This document shows, in pieces, positions 34,886 through 44,443 of a DNA stretch of 64,000 bases. The stretch lies in contig CAKUMB010000010.1 in assembly GCA_934667475.1 (NCBI GenBank), positions 1 through 64,000 of the forward strand, given 5' to 3'. Position numbers and translations under genes: made by a program. The notes under the pieces are model-generated. The model did no database searches. It was not told the DNA's origin and saw nothing but the letters and a program-made list of their open reading frames with translations. The DNA is from an uncultured Muribaculaceae bacterium (GTDB taxonomy: Bacteria; Bacteroidota; Bacteroidia; Bacteroidales; Muribaculaceae). The first letter of the stretch is position 1. Each line of letters starts with the position of its first letter.

Positions 34886-36586
34886 ATGAAGATTTCATTA
34901 CTTAGCCGGCTTGCAGCAGTGGGCATGATTGCCACACTGGGCACGGCCTGCAACGACAACGACATTCCAGTGGTGAACCCCAACACCGGCATCGGTGAGG
35001 GCAACGACACCTTCACCGCCGCCGAGTGGTATCCGGGCGGTGTGCTTGGCACCACCAGCAACGAGCAAGGCTGCTATGCCAACCCCTCGCCGTTTGTTGA
35101 GGCTAACGGCATGTATGCGTCGTTTAAAAAAGGCGAGACGTTCTTTGAAAACGACTTTACCATCAACACCGCACCGCGCCGCGGCTTGGGCCCGGCTTGG
35201 GTGCGCTCGGGCTGCCTCTACTGCCACCCCAGCTACGGCCACGGCCAGCGCATGGACCGCTACCGCGCCAACGACCAGGGCAACGGCTACCTGCTGGTGA
35301 TTTACCACCCCACTGCCGGTGTTGACGGCAATGGCAAAAAGTATGACGCCAACAGCTATATTACTGAGGTCACCGGCATGCCGCAAACCAAGGCCCAGTC
35401 GCCCTTCCTGCCGCCAATTGACGAGGACGGCATACACATCACTTGGAAGAAGGCCACCGACGAGCACGGCAACAAGTTTGCCGACGGCACCACATACGAC
35501 CTGGAATATCCCGACATCACCATCGACCAGGACGCCTTCAACACCGACCCCAAGCCCAGCAACTATGAGGTGCGCCTGGAGTCGACCATAGGCATCTACG
35601 GCACCGCGCTCATCGACGCCATCGACGACGACTCGCTGAAGGCGCAGTATGCCCACGAGGCCAAATATGTGCAGCTCAATCCTGGCATGTGGGCCGGTAA
35701 CGACTGGGCAAGCAGCGCATGGTATACTCTGACCGACGGCACCAAGCACATCAAGCGCTTCACCTACGCCCTGACGCGCGCCTCGCTGCAAGACGGTCCT
35801 GGCGCCAACGCCATTTGGAACATCACCAACGTGACCCGCAGCGACCGCCACTACCTCTACACCACCGCAGCCTGGGCCAAGGCCATGAGCGAGAACAGCG
35901 ATGTGATTGACTACATTCAGAAGTATGGCAAGCCCGCCGTGTCGCTCATGCACCCCTACTATGCCGACGGCTCACGCGACAGCATCAAGATAATGGTGAA
36001 CAAGCTGCTGGGCCTCAGCAAAAACGATGCCGAGACCCGCGCCACCTACGAAAAATACTTCGTGAGCCAGCAGGGCGAGGAAATGAGCGACCAGGACTAC
36101 TACGACTTCATGGTGTGGCACCGCGGCTTGGCAGTGCCTCAGGCCCGCGGCCTTAACAACGACCAGGTGAAGCGCGGCAAGAAGCTGTTCACCGAAATGG
36201 GTTGCACCACATGCCACCGCCCGCAGTGGACCACCGGCAACGACAACTACTGGGCCCCCGAAAACATCAAGAAGATAGGCAAGCTGCCACAGTATGCCAA
36301 GCAGACCATCTGGCCCTACTCCGACTTTGTGCAGCACCGCCTCCACATGGTGAATGACATTCGCGGCGGCTGGTGCCGCACCACTCCGCTGTGGGGGCGC
36401 GGCCTCTCGGTACAGGAAACCGGCCGCAGCGACCGTATGCACGACTGCCGCGCGCGCACTGTGATTGATGCCATCATGTGGCACGGCTACAGCAAGCAGA
36501 GCGATGCCTACGAGAGCTCACAGAAGTTCTACAATCTGCCCAAGGCCGACCGCGAGGCTGTGGTGGCATTCATCAACGCTATCTAA
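34886..36586 (+). CDS. Di-haem oxidoreductase-like lipoprotein (DUF1111/thiol oxidoreductase family)
   Basis: 566 residues. Exported; a lipobox-like TGTAC precedes Cys22. Two c-type haem sites are visible: Cys110-x-x-Cys113-His114 in SGCLYCHPSYGHG and Cys440-x-x-Cys443-His444 in MGCTTCHRPQW. GRGLSVQETGRSDRMHDCRARTVIDAIMWH is the C-terminal signature of this family. The true substrate is unknown; these enzymes go with imelysins and are thought to act in iron or haem handling. Needs covalent haem attachment, which the next gene can supply. Confidence 0.9.
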   Translation: MKISLLSRLAAVGMIATLGTACNDNDIPVVNPNTGIGEGNDTFTAAEWYPGGVLGTTSNEQGCYANPSPFVEANGMYASFKKGETFFENDFTINTAPRRGLGPAWVRSGCLYCHPSYGHGQRMDRYRANDQGNGYLLVIYHPTAGVDGNGKKYDANSYITEVTGMPQTKAQSPFLPPIDEDGIHITWKKATDEHGNKFADGTTYDLEYPDITIDQDAFNTDPKPSNYEVRLESTIGIYGTALIDAIDDDSLKAQYAHEAKYVQLNPGMWAGNDWASSAWYTLTDGTKHIKRFTYALTRASLQDGPGANAIWNITNVTRSDRHYLYTTAAWAKAMSENSDVIDYIQKYGKPAVSLMHPYYADGSRDSIKIMVNKLLGLSKNDAETRATYEKYFVSQQGEEMSDQDYYDFMVWHRGLAVPQARGLNNDQVKRGKKLFTEMGCTTCHRPQWTTGNDNYWAPENIKKIGKLPQYAKQTIWPYSDFVQHRLHMVNDIRGGWCRTTPLWGRGLSVQETGRSDRMHDCRARTVIDAIMWHGYSKQSDAYESSQKFYNLPKADREAVVAFINAI

Positions 36587-36646
36587 GCCCTTTGGCTGGC
36601 AACAGAAAAACGAACTTTTTCACGCAGACTATTAAATAAATTCAAC

Positions 36647-36707
36647 GAAGCCGAAGCATCGCGCCGCAGCCCACAAAGCCACGGCTGCGGTGCTTCAGCT
36701 TCTTTTT
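36647..36707 (+). terminator. Hairpin with T-tract between the di-haem and CcsBA genes
   Basis: GAAGC, GAAGCA and GCAGCC arms pair with GGCTGC, TGCTTC and GCTTC (36647-36702) and T5 follows. It is a likely partial terminator, which would lower CcsBA expression relative to upstream genes if they share one transcript. Confidence 0.7.
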
Positions 36708-36732
36708 CACATTAGGGACACGACAAGACGAA

Positions 36733-38982
36733 ATGAAAAATTCAATATTAAAAAAAGTGACCATGGCAGCCTATGTGGCGCTGATTGTGGCCATGGCGGC
36801 AGCCACGCTGATTGGCCAGGGCGACGCCGACAGCGCAGCGCAGCAGCACGCGGCCGTGTATGGCACGTGGTGGTTCACACTGCTGTGGGCAGCGCTGGCA
36901 GTGGCCGGGGCGGCCTACTTTGCCAGCCGCCACATAAGGCGGCTGAGCGTGGTGCTGCTGCACGCCGCCTTTGTGGTGATACTGGCCGGAGCGCTCACCA
37001 CCCACCTCACGGCCAAGCGCGGCATTGTGCATCTGCGGCTGGGCGAGGTGGTGAGCACCTGCATGGCCAGCGACGGCAGCCATGACGGCATGCAGCTTGA
37101 ACAGCTGCCCTACTCCATGGCTCTCGACGGATTTGAGGTGGTGAACCACAAGGGCACCACAGCAGCCAGCGACTACGTGAGCCGCTTCACAATAATCGAC
37201 GGCAAAAGCCGCACCAGCGGACAGGTGTCGATGAACCACATATTCAGCTACAAGCACACACGCATCTACCAGACATCGTATGACGACGACATGCGCGGCA
37301 CCTACCTCACCCTAAACCGCGACCCTTGGGGCATAGGCATCACCTACACGGGCTATGCCCTGCTGCTGGTGGCACTGGTGATGATGCTGCTCGACAGCCA
37401 CGGCACCTTCCACTCGCTGCTGCGCAACCCGCTGCTGAAGAAGGGCGCGCTGGCGCTAATCATTGCCGCGGGCGGCCTTGGCCACGCGCAGGCAGCCACC
37501 ACGGTGCCGCAGGCGCAGGCCCAGAAGTTTTCGAAGTTGTTTGTGCTATACAACGGACGCATATGCCCCTTCCAGACGTTTGCGCTCGACTTCACCAAGA
37601 AGCTGCACGGCACCACCGGCTATGGAGGCCTCACGGCCGAACAGGTGGTGCTGGGCTGGGTGCTGTGGGGCAACGAGTGGGACGGCGAGCCGGTGATAAA
37701 GGTAAAAAGCGAGGCCATGCGCGAAGCCTACGGGCTGCCGAAAATGGCCAGCATGCGCGATTTTTTTGACCGCAGCCGCGGCGGCTACATCCTGGGGCGT
37801 GCTTTGGACGAATACCGCCGCGGCAACACCGATGGCCTGCACAAGGCGGTGGCCGACATCGACGCCAAGCTGCAGCTGGTGATGCAGCTGCGCCAGGGCG
37901 AACCGCTGAAGATGTTCCCCGTGACTGGCAGCGACGGCCGCTGCCAGTGGATAGGCCCCTCCGACAGCATTCCGGCAGGAGTGCCCGAGGCCTGCACTGA
38001 GATGGTGCGCGGCTGCTTTGGCGTGCTCAACAGCCTTGCCCACAGCGGCAACTACGGCGGCTTCGGGCAGATGGTGGGCCAAATGCGGCGCTACCAGGGC
38101 GACTTTGGCGGCGACACGCTGCCCGCCCCCTACCGCGCCAAGGCCGAACTGGTGTATAACAGCTTCCCGTTTGCCACGGTGCTGTTTGTGTTCAACCTGC
38201 TGATGGGCATCGCAGCCTTTGCCGTGAGCATGTGGCGCATGACGCGCGGCGGCGGCAAGAAGTGGGCCGGCGCATGCCTTGCGGCAGCCATGGCGGTGAG
38301 TTTCGCCGCCCTCACGGTGTGCGAGGGCCTGCGCTGGGTGGTGAGCGGCACTGTGCCCATGGCCAACGGCTATGAGACCATGCTGGCGCTTGCATGGCTG
38401 GTGCAGCTGTGTGCGCTGGCCGTGTGGCGGCGGTTCAGAATTGCGCTGGCCTTCGGATTTCTGCTGTCGGGCCTGTTTCTGCTGGTGTCGCACCTGGGGG
38501 AGATGGACCCGATGATAACACCGCTAATGCCGGTGCTGTCGTCGCCGCTGCTGAGCGTGCACGTGGGCATCACCATGGTGGCATTTGCGCTGCTGAGCAT
38601 GACCTTTGTGTGCGGTCTCACGGCATTGGCGCTGAATGCCGCGGGACACAGGCGCGGCGCCGACACCAGCCAGCAGGTGCTGGCTCTGCAGCTGCTGTCG
38701 CGGCTCATGCTCTACCCCGCCCTGGCCGCCCTGGCCGCGGGCATATTCATAGGGGCTGTGTGGGCCAATGTGTCGTGGGGGCAGTATTGGGGATGGGACC
38801 CGAAGGAGACGTGGGCGCTGATAACGCTCATGGTGTATGCCATAGCGGCCCACCCCGCTTCGCTGCCACGGCTGGCGCGGCCGGTGGCCTACCACACTTT
38901 CATGGCATGCGCTTTTGCCCTGATAGTGATGACATACTTCGGGGTCAACTACTTTCTGGGCGGCATGCACAGCTATGCCTAA
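36733..38982 (+). CDS. Cytochrome c biogenesis protein, ResB-CcsA fusion
   Basis: 749 residues. Carries haem across the inner membrane and attaches it to CxxCH motifs (system II). N-terminal ResB-like part: membrane segments near 10-30, 45-65, 75-95, a large periplasmic domain, then a segment near 205-225. C-terminal CcsA part (about 475-749): eight membrane segments with the haem-handling WWD motif WANVSWGQYWGWDPKETWALIT near residue 690 and conserved His residues (for example in LLVSHLGEMDP and HVGITMVAFA). Fusion is normal in Bacteroidota. Its place after a di-haem gene strongly suggests that it matures that protein. Confidence 0.93.
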   Translation: MKNSILKKVTMAAYVALIVAMAAATLIGQGDADSAAQQHAAVYGTWWFTLLWAALAVAGAAYFASRHIRRLSVVLLHAAFVVILAGALTTHLTAKRGIVHLRLGEVVSTCMASDGSHDGMQLEQLPYSMALDGFEVVNHKGTTAASDYVSRFTIIDGKSRTSGQVSMNHIFSYKHTRIYQTSYDDDMRGTYLTLNRDPWGIGITYTGYALLLVALVMMLLDSHGTFHSLLRNPLLKKGALALIIAAGGLGHAQAATTVPQAQAQKFSKLFVLYNGRICPFQTFALDFTKKLHGTTGYGGLTAEQVVLGWVLWGNEWDGEPVIKVKSEAMREAYGLPKMASMRDFFDRSRGGYILGRALDEYRRGNTDGLHKAVADIDAKLQLVMQLRQGEPLKMFPVTGSDGRCQWIGPSDSIPAGVPEACTEMVRGCFGVLNSLAHSGNYGGFGQMVGQMRRYQGDFGGDTLPAPYRAKAELVYNSFPFATVLFVFNLLMGIAAFAVSMWRMTRGGGKKWAGACLAAAMAVSFAALTVCEGLRWVVSGTVPMANGYETMLALAWLVQLCALAVWRRFRIALAFGFLLSGLFLLVSHLGEMDPMITPLMPVLSSPLLSVHVGITMVAFALLSMTFVCGLTALALNAAGHRRGADTSQQVLALQLLSRLMLYPALAALAAGIFIGAVWANVSWGQYWGWDPKETWALITLMVYAIAAHPASLPRLARPVAYHTFMACAFALIVMTYFGVNYFLGGMHSYA

Positions 38983-39040
38983 TGCAGAAGATAGTAACAA
39001 ATGGTGATGCCGCGGCGGCGCATATCCCCAATAATTGCGA

Positions 39041-39081
39041 TTGCCGTGACGGCTGTGAATGAGTTACTTTGCAATTGCAAA
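39041..39081 (+). promoter_or_regulatory. Promoter and overlapping palindrome of the hemerythrin-regulator pair
   Basis: -33 TTG (39041-39043), 20 bases, -7 TTACTTTG (39064-39071). The perfect palindrome TTTGCAATTGCAAA (39068-39081) covers the end of the -7 box and the predicted start, a position suited to repression. Confidence 0.6.
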
Positions 39082-39126
39082 CGAATTATATTCACACTAC
39101 AATCACACACACTGAGACACTTAGAC

Positions 39127-39834
39127 ATGGACAACGACTGCAAATACAGCCCCAACGACAAGATGAGCTACCTGATTAGCGACAATTTCCAGATACTGAT
39201 GGTGATGAGCCGCTTCAACATCACGCTCGGCTTCGGCGACAAGTCGGTGCGCGACGTGTGCCAGAGCCAGGGCATCGACTGCCCCACATTCCTTGCCGTG
39301 GCCAACTTCATAAGCAGCGAGCAGAGCGGTTTCTCGACCGACGGCGAGCCGCAGTTCAGCCTCACCGCCCTGATGGACTATCTGAAAAACGCCCACACCT
39401 ACTTCCTCGACTTCAGCCTGCCTATGATAAGGCGGCGGCTGATAGAGGCCATCGACTGCACCACGCGCAACAATGTGGCCTTCCTCATACTAAAGTTTTT
39501 CGACGAGATGGTGACCGAGGTGCGCAAGCACATGGAGTATGAAAACGAGATGGTGTTCACCTATGTGGGCGAACTGCTGGATGGCAAGCGCCACCCCACC
39601 ACCAGCATACGCCAGTTTGTGCACGGGCACAGCCGTGTGAACGAGAAGCTTAACGAGCTGAAAAACATCATCATTAAGTATTACCCCGAAAACGGCAACA
39701 ACAATCTGCTAAACGCCGTGCTCTACGACATATTCAACTGCGAGCAAGACCTCACCTCGCACCGCCAGGTGGAGGACTGCATGTTTGTCCCGGCAGTGGC
39801 GGTGATAGAAAGGAGGCTGCACAATGAGTGCTGA
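39127..39834 (+). CDS. Hemerythrin/RIC-like di-iron protein
   Basis: 235 residues from ATG 39127; longer in-frame starts upstream run through the promoter. The first 65 residues hold an ScdA-like N-terminal motif (DKSVRDVCQSQGIDCPTFLAVANF). The four-helix part carries likely diiron ligands: His90, His135 and Glu139 (KHMEYEN), His166/His168 (HGHSR) and His212 (SHRQVEDCMF, with Glu216). Such proteins repair iron-sulfur clusters or sense oxygen or nitric oxide. Its last 11 bases overlap the LuxR-type regulator, so the two are made together. Confidence 0.85.
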   Translation: MDNDCKYSPNDKMSYLISDNFQILMVMSRFNITLGFGDKSVRDVCQSQGIDCPTFLAVANFISSEQSGFSTDGEPQFSLTALMDYLKNAHTYFLDFSLPMIRRRLIEAIDCTTRNNVAFLILKFFDEMVTEVRKHMEYENEMVFTYVGELLDGKRHPTTSIRQFVHGHSRVNEKLNELKNIIIKYYPENGNNNLLNAVLYDIFNCEQDLTSHRQVEDCMFVPAVAVIERRLHNEC

Positions 39835-40444
39835 CAGCAGCGGCATTAAGGTGGTGGTGGCCGACAACTCGGTGATAGTGCGCAGCGGCATGGTGGCCGC
39901 CCTGAAGCGCATGACGGGGCTCAACGCGACGCCATTCGAGGTGCCGACGGCCGAGTCGCTGCGCAACTACGTGCTGCTGCACTCGCCGCAGGTGGTGATT
40001 GCCAACCCCACGTTTGGCGGATACTTCGACGTGCACTCGTTTAAGGAAAACGAGGGGGCGGCACAGGTGAAATATGTGGCCATGCTAAGCTCGGTGATCG
40101 ACAAGAGCCTGCTCAAGGACTACGACGACTCCTTCAGCATCTACGACGACCCCGGCGAGATAGCCGACAAGCTGAAGCGGCTGGTGAAGTCGAAAAAGGG
40201 TGCATCGGCCAGCGGCCACGAGGCTCTGAGCGAGCGCGAGCGCGAAATAATGGTGTGTGTGGTGAAGGGTATGACCAACAAGGAGATAGCCAACAGGCTG
40301 TGCCTGTCGATTCACACGGTGATTACCCACCGGCGCAACATCAGCCACAAGCTGCAAATCCACTCGCCCGCGGGCCTCACCATATATGCCATTGTGAACA
40401 AACTGATTGAGCTCACCGACATCAAGGAGTCCACAGCACAATAG
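39824..40444 (+). CDS. LuxR-family regulator with degenerate receiver domain
   Basis: 206 residues. N-terminal receiver-like domain (about 7-120) begins VVVADNSVIVRSGM. The position of the phosphorylated Asp reads PQVVIANPTFG (Asn61), so classical phosphorylation is probably lost. C-terminal GerE-type HTH (about 140-195): LSEREREIMVCVVKGMTNKEIANRLCLSIHTVITHRRNISHKL. Its start overlaps the hemerythrin gene. I infer that the di-iron protein may provide the signal that phosphorylation would otherwise give. Confidence 0.9.
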   Translation: MSADSSGIKVVVADNSVIVRSGMVAALKRMTGLNATPFEVPTAESLRNYVLLHSPQVVIANPTFGGYFDVHSFKENEGAAQVKYVAMLSSVIDKSLLKDYDDSFSIYDDPGEIADKLKRLVKSKKGASASGHEALSEREREIMVCVVKGMTNKEIANRLCLSIHTVITHRRNISHKLQIHSPAGLTIYAIVNKLIELTDIKESTAQ

Positions 40445-40480
40445 GGCTGTGGCCACTGACGGGCACACGCCACAGCAGGC

Positions 40481-40539
40481 GCGGGGCGCGATTCCGGCTT
40501 TTTCGGCACTGGTCTGAAAAATCGGACTTCGCGCCCCGC
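40481..40539 (+). terminator. Large hairpin after the LuxR-type regulator
   Basis: 11-base stem GCGGGGCGCGA (40481-40491)/TCGCGCCCCGC (40529-40539), with an inner stem of CCG, TTTTTC and their complements. No T-tract follows, so it could terminate weakly or be a regulatory RNA structure. Confidence 0.55.
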
Positions 40540-40603
40540 AGCTGCATAATAAAAGCAGTGGGTTTTGCGTTAATAATCAAATAGCATCATTCACAACCAA
40601 AGC

Positions 40604-43600
40604 ATGGCAAAACATCACATAAATATCACAGCACTGCCCAAGGCGGCCGCGGCAGTGGCGGCGGCCTTGGCGCTGGGCTGCGGCAGCGCAGCCGCATTCG
40701 CGCCAAGCGCCTATGCCGACACATCGAGGCTTAACAGCGGGCGGTGGGTGAAAATAAAGGTGGACGAGAGCGGATTCTACCAGATTACTGCCGACGACGC
40801 GCGGCGCTGGGGATTTGGCGACGTGAGCCGCCTGCGCGTGTTTGGCTACGGCGGCGCGCAACTCAGCGAGAAGCTGACGGCCGACCTGCCCGACGACCTG
40901 CCACAGGTGGCCGTGACGCGCACCGGTGGCAAAATAGTGTTCTACGCGCAGGGCCCCACCACATGGACCACTTCGAGCAACCTGACCTACGTGCAGAGCC
41001 ACAACCCCTACTCCACCGCGGGCTACTATTTCGTGACCGACAACCAGAGCATTGCCGACGCCACCGTGGCCAAGGCAAGCACACCGGTGGTGGAGGGCGG
41101 CACCGAGATAAACACGTTCACCGGACGCACCTATCACGAGAAAGACATCGACAACCCCGGCGAGACGGGGCGCACATTTCTGGGCGAAGACTTCCGCTAC
41201 ACCACATCGCAGGCGTTCAAGTTCAGCCTGCCGGGCCTGGTGAGCGGCAGCGAGGTGAGCGTGCTCACCAGCTTTGCAGCCAAGACCATGGGCGGCACCA
41301 GTTCGGTGAAATTCCAGTACAACGGCACCAACCTGCCCAGCAGCACAGCCGACGAGATGGCCCCTGTGGAAGCCTCGGAAAGCTCGCACATACACTACGT
41401 GCCGTCGACCTCGGTGAAGCGATTCGACCTGAGCGGCACCGGCGACCTCACCTACACAGTGACATTCAAGCCGAGCGGCACGCTGTTTTTGGCGCGGCTC
41501 GACTACATCACAGTCAACTACAGGCGACAGCTGGCCTTGGGCAGCAACGGACTGCTGTATTTCGGCTTTCCAAGCGGACGCACCGACGCCCGCTACGCCC
41601 TGAGCGGAGCCAGCGCCAGCACCCACATTTGGGACGTGACCAATGTGTGGCAGCCTGTGGAGATGAACGCCTCGCTCAGCGGCAACACGGCCTCGTTCTC
41701 GGCCACCACTGGCGGGCGTCGCGAATATGCCGCCTTCAACGAGGGCGCATCGCTGCCGTCGCCCACCATGGTGGGCACGGTGGCCAACCAGAACATTCAC
41801 GGCAGCGCCACGCCCGACATGATAATAATTGCGCCCAGCGAATATGTGGCGCAGGCGCAGCGTGTGGCGCAGCTGCACGAGTCGGCCGACTCGATGCGCG
41901 TGCTGGTGCTCAACCAGAATGCGGTGTTCAACGAGTTTTCGTCGGGCACGCCCGACGCCATGGCCTACCGCCGCGTGTGCAAAATGTTCTACGACCGCGG
42001 CACCAGCACTGACGGGCACCGACTGGGCTACCTGCTGCTGATGGGCAACGGCAGCTATGACAACCGTCAAATAAGCGACAAGGTGAAGCTGCTGTCCTAC
42101 CCCATGCTGCTCACATGGCAAAGCGCGGCCAGCGCCACCGAGAGCTCGTCGTACACCAGCGACGACCCGTTTGGCATTCTGGCCGACGGCTCGGGCCCGG
42201 CCTTTGCCAGCAGCAAAATCGACATATCGGTGGGCCGATTCCCCGTGAAGAGCGTGGCCGAGGCGCGCACCTGCGTCGACAAGCTGATAAAGTATGTCAC
42301 CAAGCCCGACTATGGCAAGTGGAAGATGAACGTGCTCAACGTGGCCGACGACGAGAACAATGCCGTGCACATGGAACAGGCCGACGCTGTGATTTCGACC
42401 GCGCAACAGAATGGGGCCGCCGACTTCATGTTCAACCGCGTGTATATCGACGCGTTTGAAAACCGCAGCAACGGCGGCGGACGCTACTACCCCGACGCGC
42501 GCAAAAAGATGTACAACACGCTGAGCGACGGTGTGGTGTGGTGGAACTACACCGGCCACGCAGGCCCCACCAGCTGGACCAACGAGGGACTGATGACCAT
42601 CACCGACATCGAGCAGAACCTGTATTACAACCACGAACCCATATTGTATGCCGCCACGTGCGAGTTCACACGGTTTGACGCCACAGCCACATCGGGCGGC
42701 GAATACATGTTTCTGAATCCGCGCGGCGGAGCCATATCGGTGATATGCCCGCCCCGCCTTGTGTTCATTTCCAACAACGGCAACCTTAACCGCTCGGTGG
42801 CAAAATACATATTCGCCAAAGACGCCAGCGGACGCCCGCTGCGCCTGGGCGACATTCTGCGCCGCGGCAAGAACGACACCGGCAGCGACGACAACAACTC
42901 GCGCTACTTCCTGTTTGGCGACCCGGCCATGCGCCCCGCCTACCCCACCGCCAAGGTGGCTATCGAGAGCATCAACGGGGCCGATGTGACCACCACCGAC
43001 CCGGCAAAGATGCCGGTGTTCAAGGCCCGCCAAAAGATTAGCGTGGAGGGACACATTGCCGATGCCTCGGGCAAACCGCTCACTGACTTCAACGGCCCCG
43101 TGACGGCCACCCTCTACGACAGCGAGCAGAGTGTGACCACTCACGGCTATGGTGGCAAGGAGGGGAAGGAATACACCTACCAGGACCGCAGCAACAAGCT
43201 GACGGTGACCGTCGACTCGGTGAAGGACGGACGCTTTAAGCTGAACCTGACCATACCGTCGGAGGTGATAGCCACCACCGACAACTACAGTCCCGCGCTG
43301 CTAAGCGTGTATGCCGACAACCCCACCGACTCCATTGAGGCCATGGGCAGCAACAGCAACTTCTACATCTATGGCTACGACGACGCCGAGCTTACCGACA
43401 CCATCGGGCCAGAAATAAAGGTGTTCGGCCTCAACAGCGAAGACTTTAAGGACGGCAGCAACGTCAACGAGTCGCCGCTGGTGATTGCCCGCGTGGCCGA
43501 CGAGAGCGGCATCAACCTGTCGACAAGCGGCGTGGGCCACACAATGACGCTGATGCTCGACGGCAACAAAAACCACAGCGACCTCAGCACATACTACACC

Positions 43601-44065
43601 CCCGAGGCCACCGAAAGCGGCTATGCGGGCACGCTGCACTACCAGCTGAGCGACCTTGCCAACGGCCAGCACACCCTGCGGCTGAAGGTGTGGGACGTGT
43701 TTAACAACTCAAGCGAGCGCACCATCAGCTTCAACGTGATCAACGGCCTCAAGCCCGAGGTCTACAGCCTCTACACCGACGCCAATCCGGCCACGGTTGA
43801 AGCCAACTTCTATGTGCGCCACAACCGTCCCGACGCCACGCTGCGCATCACCCTCAGCATCTACGACCTGCTGGGCCGCGAAGTGTGGAGCACGCAGCAA
43901 AGCGGACGCAGCGACATGTTCCGCTCGTCGGCCATTACTTGGGACCTCACCGACCGCAGCGGCCGCCGTGTGCCACGAGGCATATATGTGTGCCGCGCCA
44001 GCGTGTCGACCGACGGTGTGCAGGAGGCCACCAAGGCTCAAAAGATAGCAGTGGCCAGCGAATAA
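40604..44065 (+). CDS. porU: Type IX secretion sortase PorU-like (copy 1)
   Basis: 1153 residues. PorU is the gingipain-like (C25) surface transpeptidase that cuts the sorting tail off type IX clients and attaches them to lipopolysaccharide. Exported (signal near 1-38). Conserved N-terminal part: GRWVKIKVDESGFYQITADDARRWGF. C25 domain at about 400-750 with catalytic His652 in YTGHAG and Cys686 in ATCEFTRFD. C-terminal Ig-like and FlgD-like beta domain: LGREVWSTQQSG, then SGRRVPRGIYVCRASVS. The copy at 46751-50185 has the same layout, with His and Cys also 34 residues apart. Which copy is the main sortase is unclear. Confidence 0.88.
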   Translation: MAKHHINITALPKAAAAVAAALALGCGSAAAFAPSAYADTSRLNSGRWVKIKVDESGFYQITADDARRWGFGDVSRLRVFGYGGAQLSEKLTADLPDDLPQVAVTRTGGKIVFYAQGPTTWTTSSNLTYVQSHNPYSTAGYYFVTDNQSIADATVAKASTPVVEGGTEINTFTGRTYHEKDIDNPGETGRTFLGEDFRYTTSQAFKFSLPGLVSGSEVSVLTSFAAKTMGGTSSVKFQYNGTNLPSSTADEMAPVEASESSHIHYVPSTSVKRFDLSGTGDLTYTVTFKPSGTLFLARLDYITVNYRRQLALGSNGLLYFGFPSGRTDARYALSGASASTHIWDVTNVWQPVEMNASLSGNTASFSATTGGRREYAAFNEGASLPSPTMVGTVANQNIHGSATPDMIIIAPSEYVAQAQRVAQLHESADSMRVLVLNQNAVFNEFSSGTPDAMAYRRVCKMFYDRGTSTDGHRLGYLLLMGNGSYDNRQISDKVKLLSYPMLLTWQSAASATESSSYTSDDPFGILADGSGPAFASSKIDISVGRFPVKSVAEARTCVDKLIKYVTKPDYGKWKMNVLNVADDENNAVHMEQADAVISTAQQNGAADFMFNRVYIDAFENRSNGGGRYYPDARKKMYNTLSDGVVWWNYTGHAGPTSWTNEGLMTITDIEQNLYYNHEPILYAATCEFTRFDATATSGGEYMFLNPRGGAISVICPPRLVFISNNGNLNRSVAKYIFAKDASGRPLRLGDILRRGKNDTGSDDNNSRYFLFGDPAMRPAYPTAKVAIESINGADVTTTDPAKMPVFKARQKISVEGHIADASGKPLTDFNGPVTATLYDSEQSVTTHGYGGKEGKEYTYQDRSNKLTVTVDSVKDGRFKLNLTIPSEVIATTDNYSPALLSVYADNPTDSIEAMGSNSNFYIYGYDDAELTDTIGPEIKVFGLNSEDFKDGSNVNESPLVIARVADESGINLSTSGVGHTMTLMLDGNKNHSDLSTYYTPEATESGYAGTLHYQLSDLANGQHTLRLKVWDVFNNSSERTISFNVINGLKPEVYSLYTDANPATVEANFYVRHNRPDATLRITLSIYDLLGREVWSTQQSGRSDMFRSSAITWDLTDRSGRRVPRGIYVCRASVSTDGVQEATKAQKIAVASE

Positions 44066-44087
44066 ATCCGCCCCACTATTATACAGC

Positions 44088-44116
44088 AAAAGCCGCCCCA
44101 CACAGGGGCGGCTTTT
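44088..44116 (+). terminator. Rho-independent terminator after PorU copy 1
   Basis: 12-base perfect stem AAAAGCCGCCCC/GGGGCGGCTTTT with loop ACACA; A- and T-tracts allow use in both directions. Confidence 0.9.
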
Positions 44117-44245
44117 GTTGCTTATATACACAGCAGCAATCCATATTGCGCATCAGCGATTTTGTATTCGAACATAGCACTCCGAGAGCGATTAAAAAAG
44201 CAGCAATCATTGCGAGTTGGCGGGGGTGTGAATCCTATTTAAGCT
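44117..44245. other. Intergenic stretch after PorU copy 1
   Basis: 129 bases with no gene, RNA or repeat that I can recognise, lying between the terminator and the inverted-repeat element. Confidence 0.6.
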
Positions 44246-44443
44246 GTAGGGACACGGCATGCCGCGTAAGACGCGATCTACAGCAAATCGACTAATTGCA
44301 TGCTTACATGAGAATAACATTGCGCAGAGCCGTCAAGCAGGAATTTCGCGACGGCTGCGCCTCAGCTGCATACCACTTGCAGTTTCAACAGTGTGGCCGT
44401 GTGGGGCTACACCCGTCGGACGCGGCATGCCGCGTCCCTACCG
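44246..44443. repeat. Small element bounded by inverted GGCATGCC-type repeats
   Basis: The left arm (44246-44275, TGTAGGGACACGGCATGCC and on) and the right arm (44414-44443) match in inverted orientation at about 26 of 30 bases. The right arm contains the perfect 20-base palindrome GGACGCGGCATGCCGCGTCC (44418-44437). A bulged hairpin (GCGCAG then CCGTC and complements) lies inside, near 44325-44365. There is no transposase. The layout suits a small non-autonomous element or a repeat pair. It replaces the end of the lipoprotein remnant to its right. Confidence 0.55.

Noticed and set aside
40577..43144. Minus-strand open frame of 855 codons opposite porU copy 1
   Set aside because: It is antisense to a conserved gene, rich in His, Val, Gly and Ala, with no domain, signal or start context. 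Long antisense frames are expected at this GC content.
44130..44245. tRNA-like stretch containing TTCGAA after porU copy 1
   Set aside because: No acceptor stem or cloverleaf can be drawn around it.
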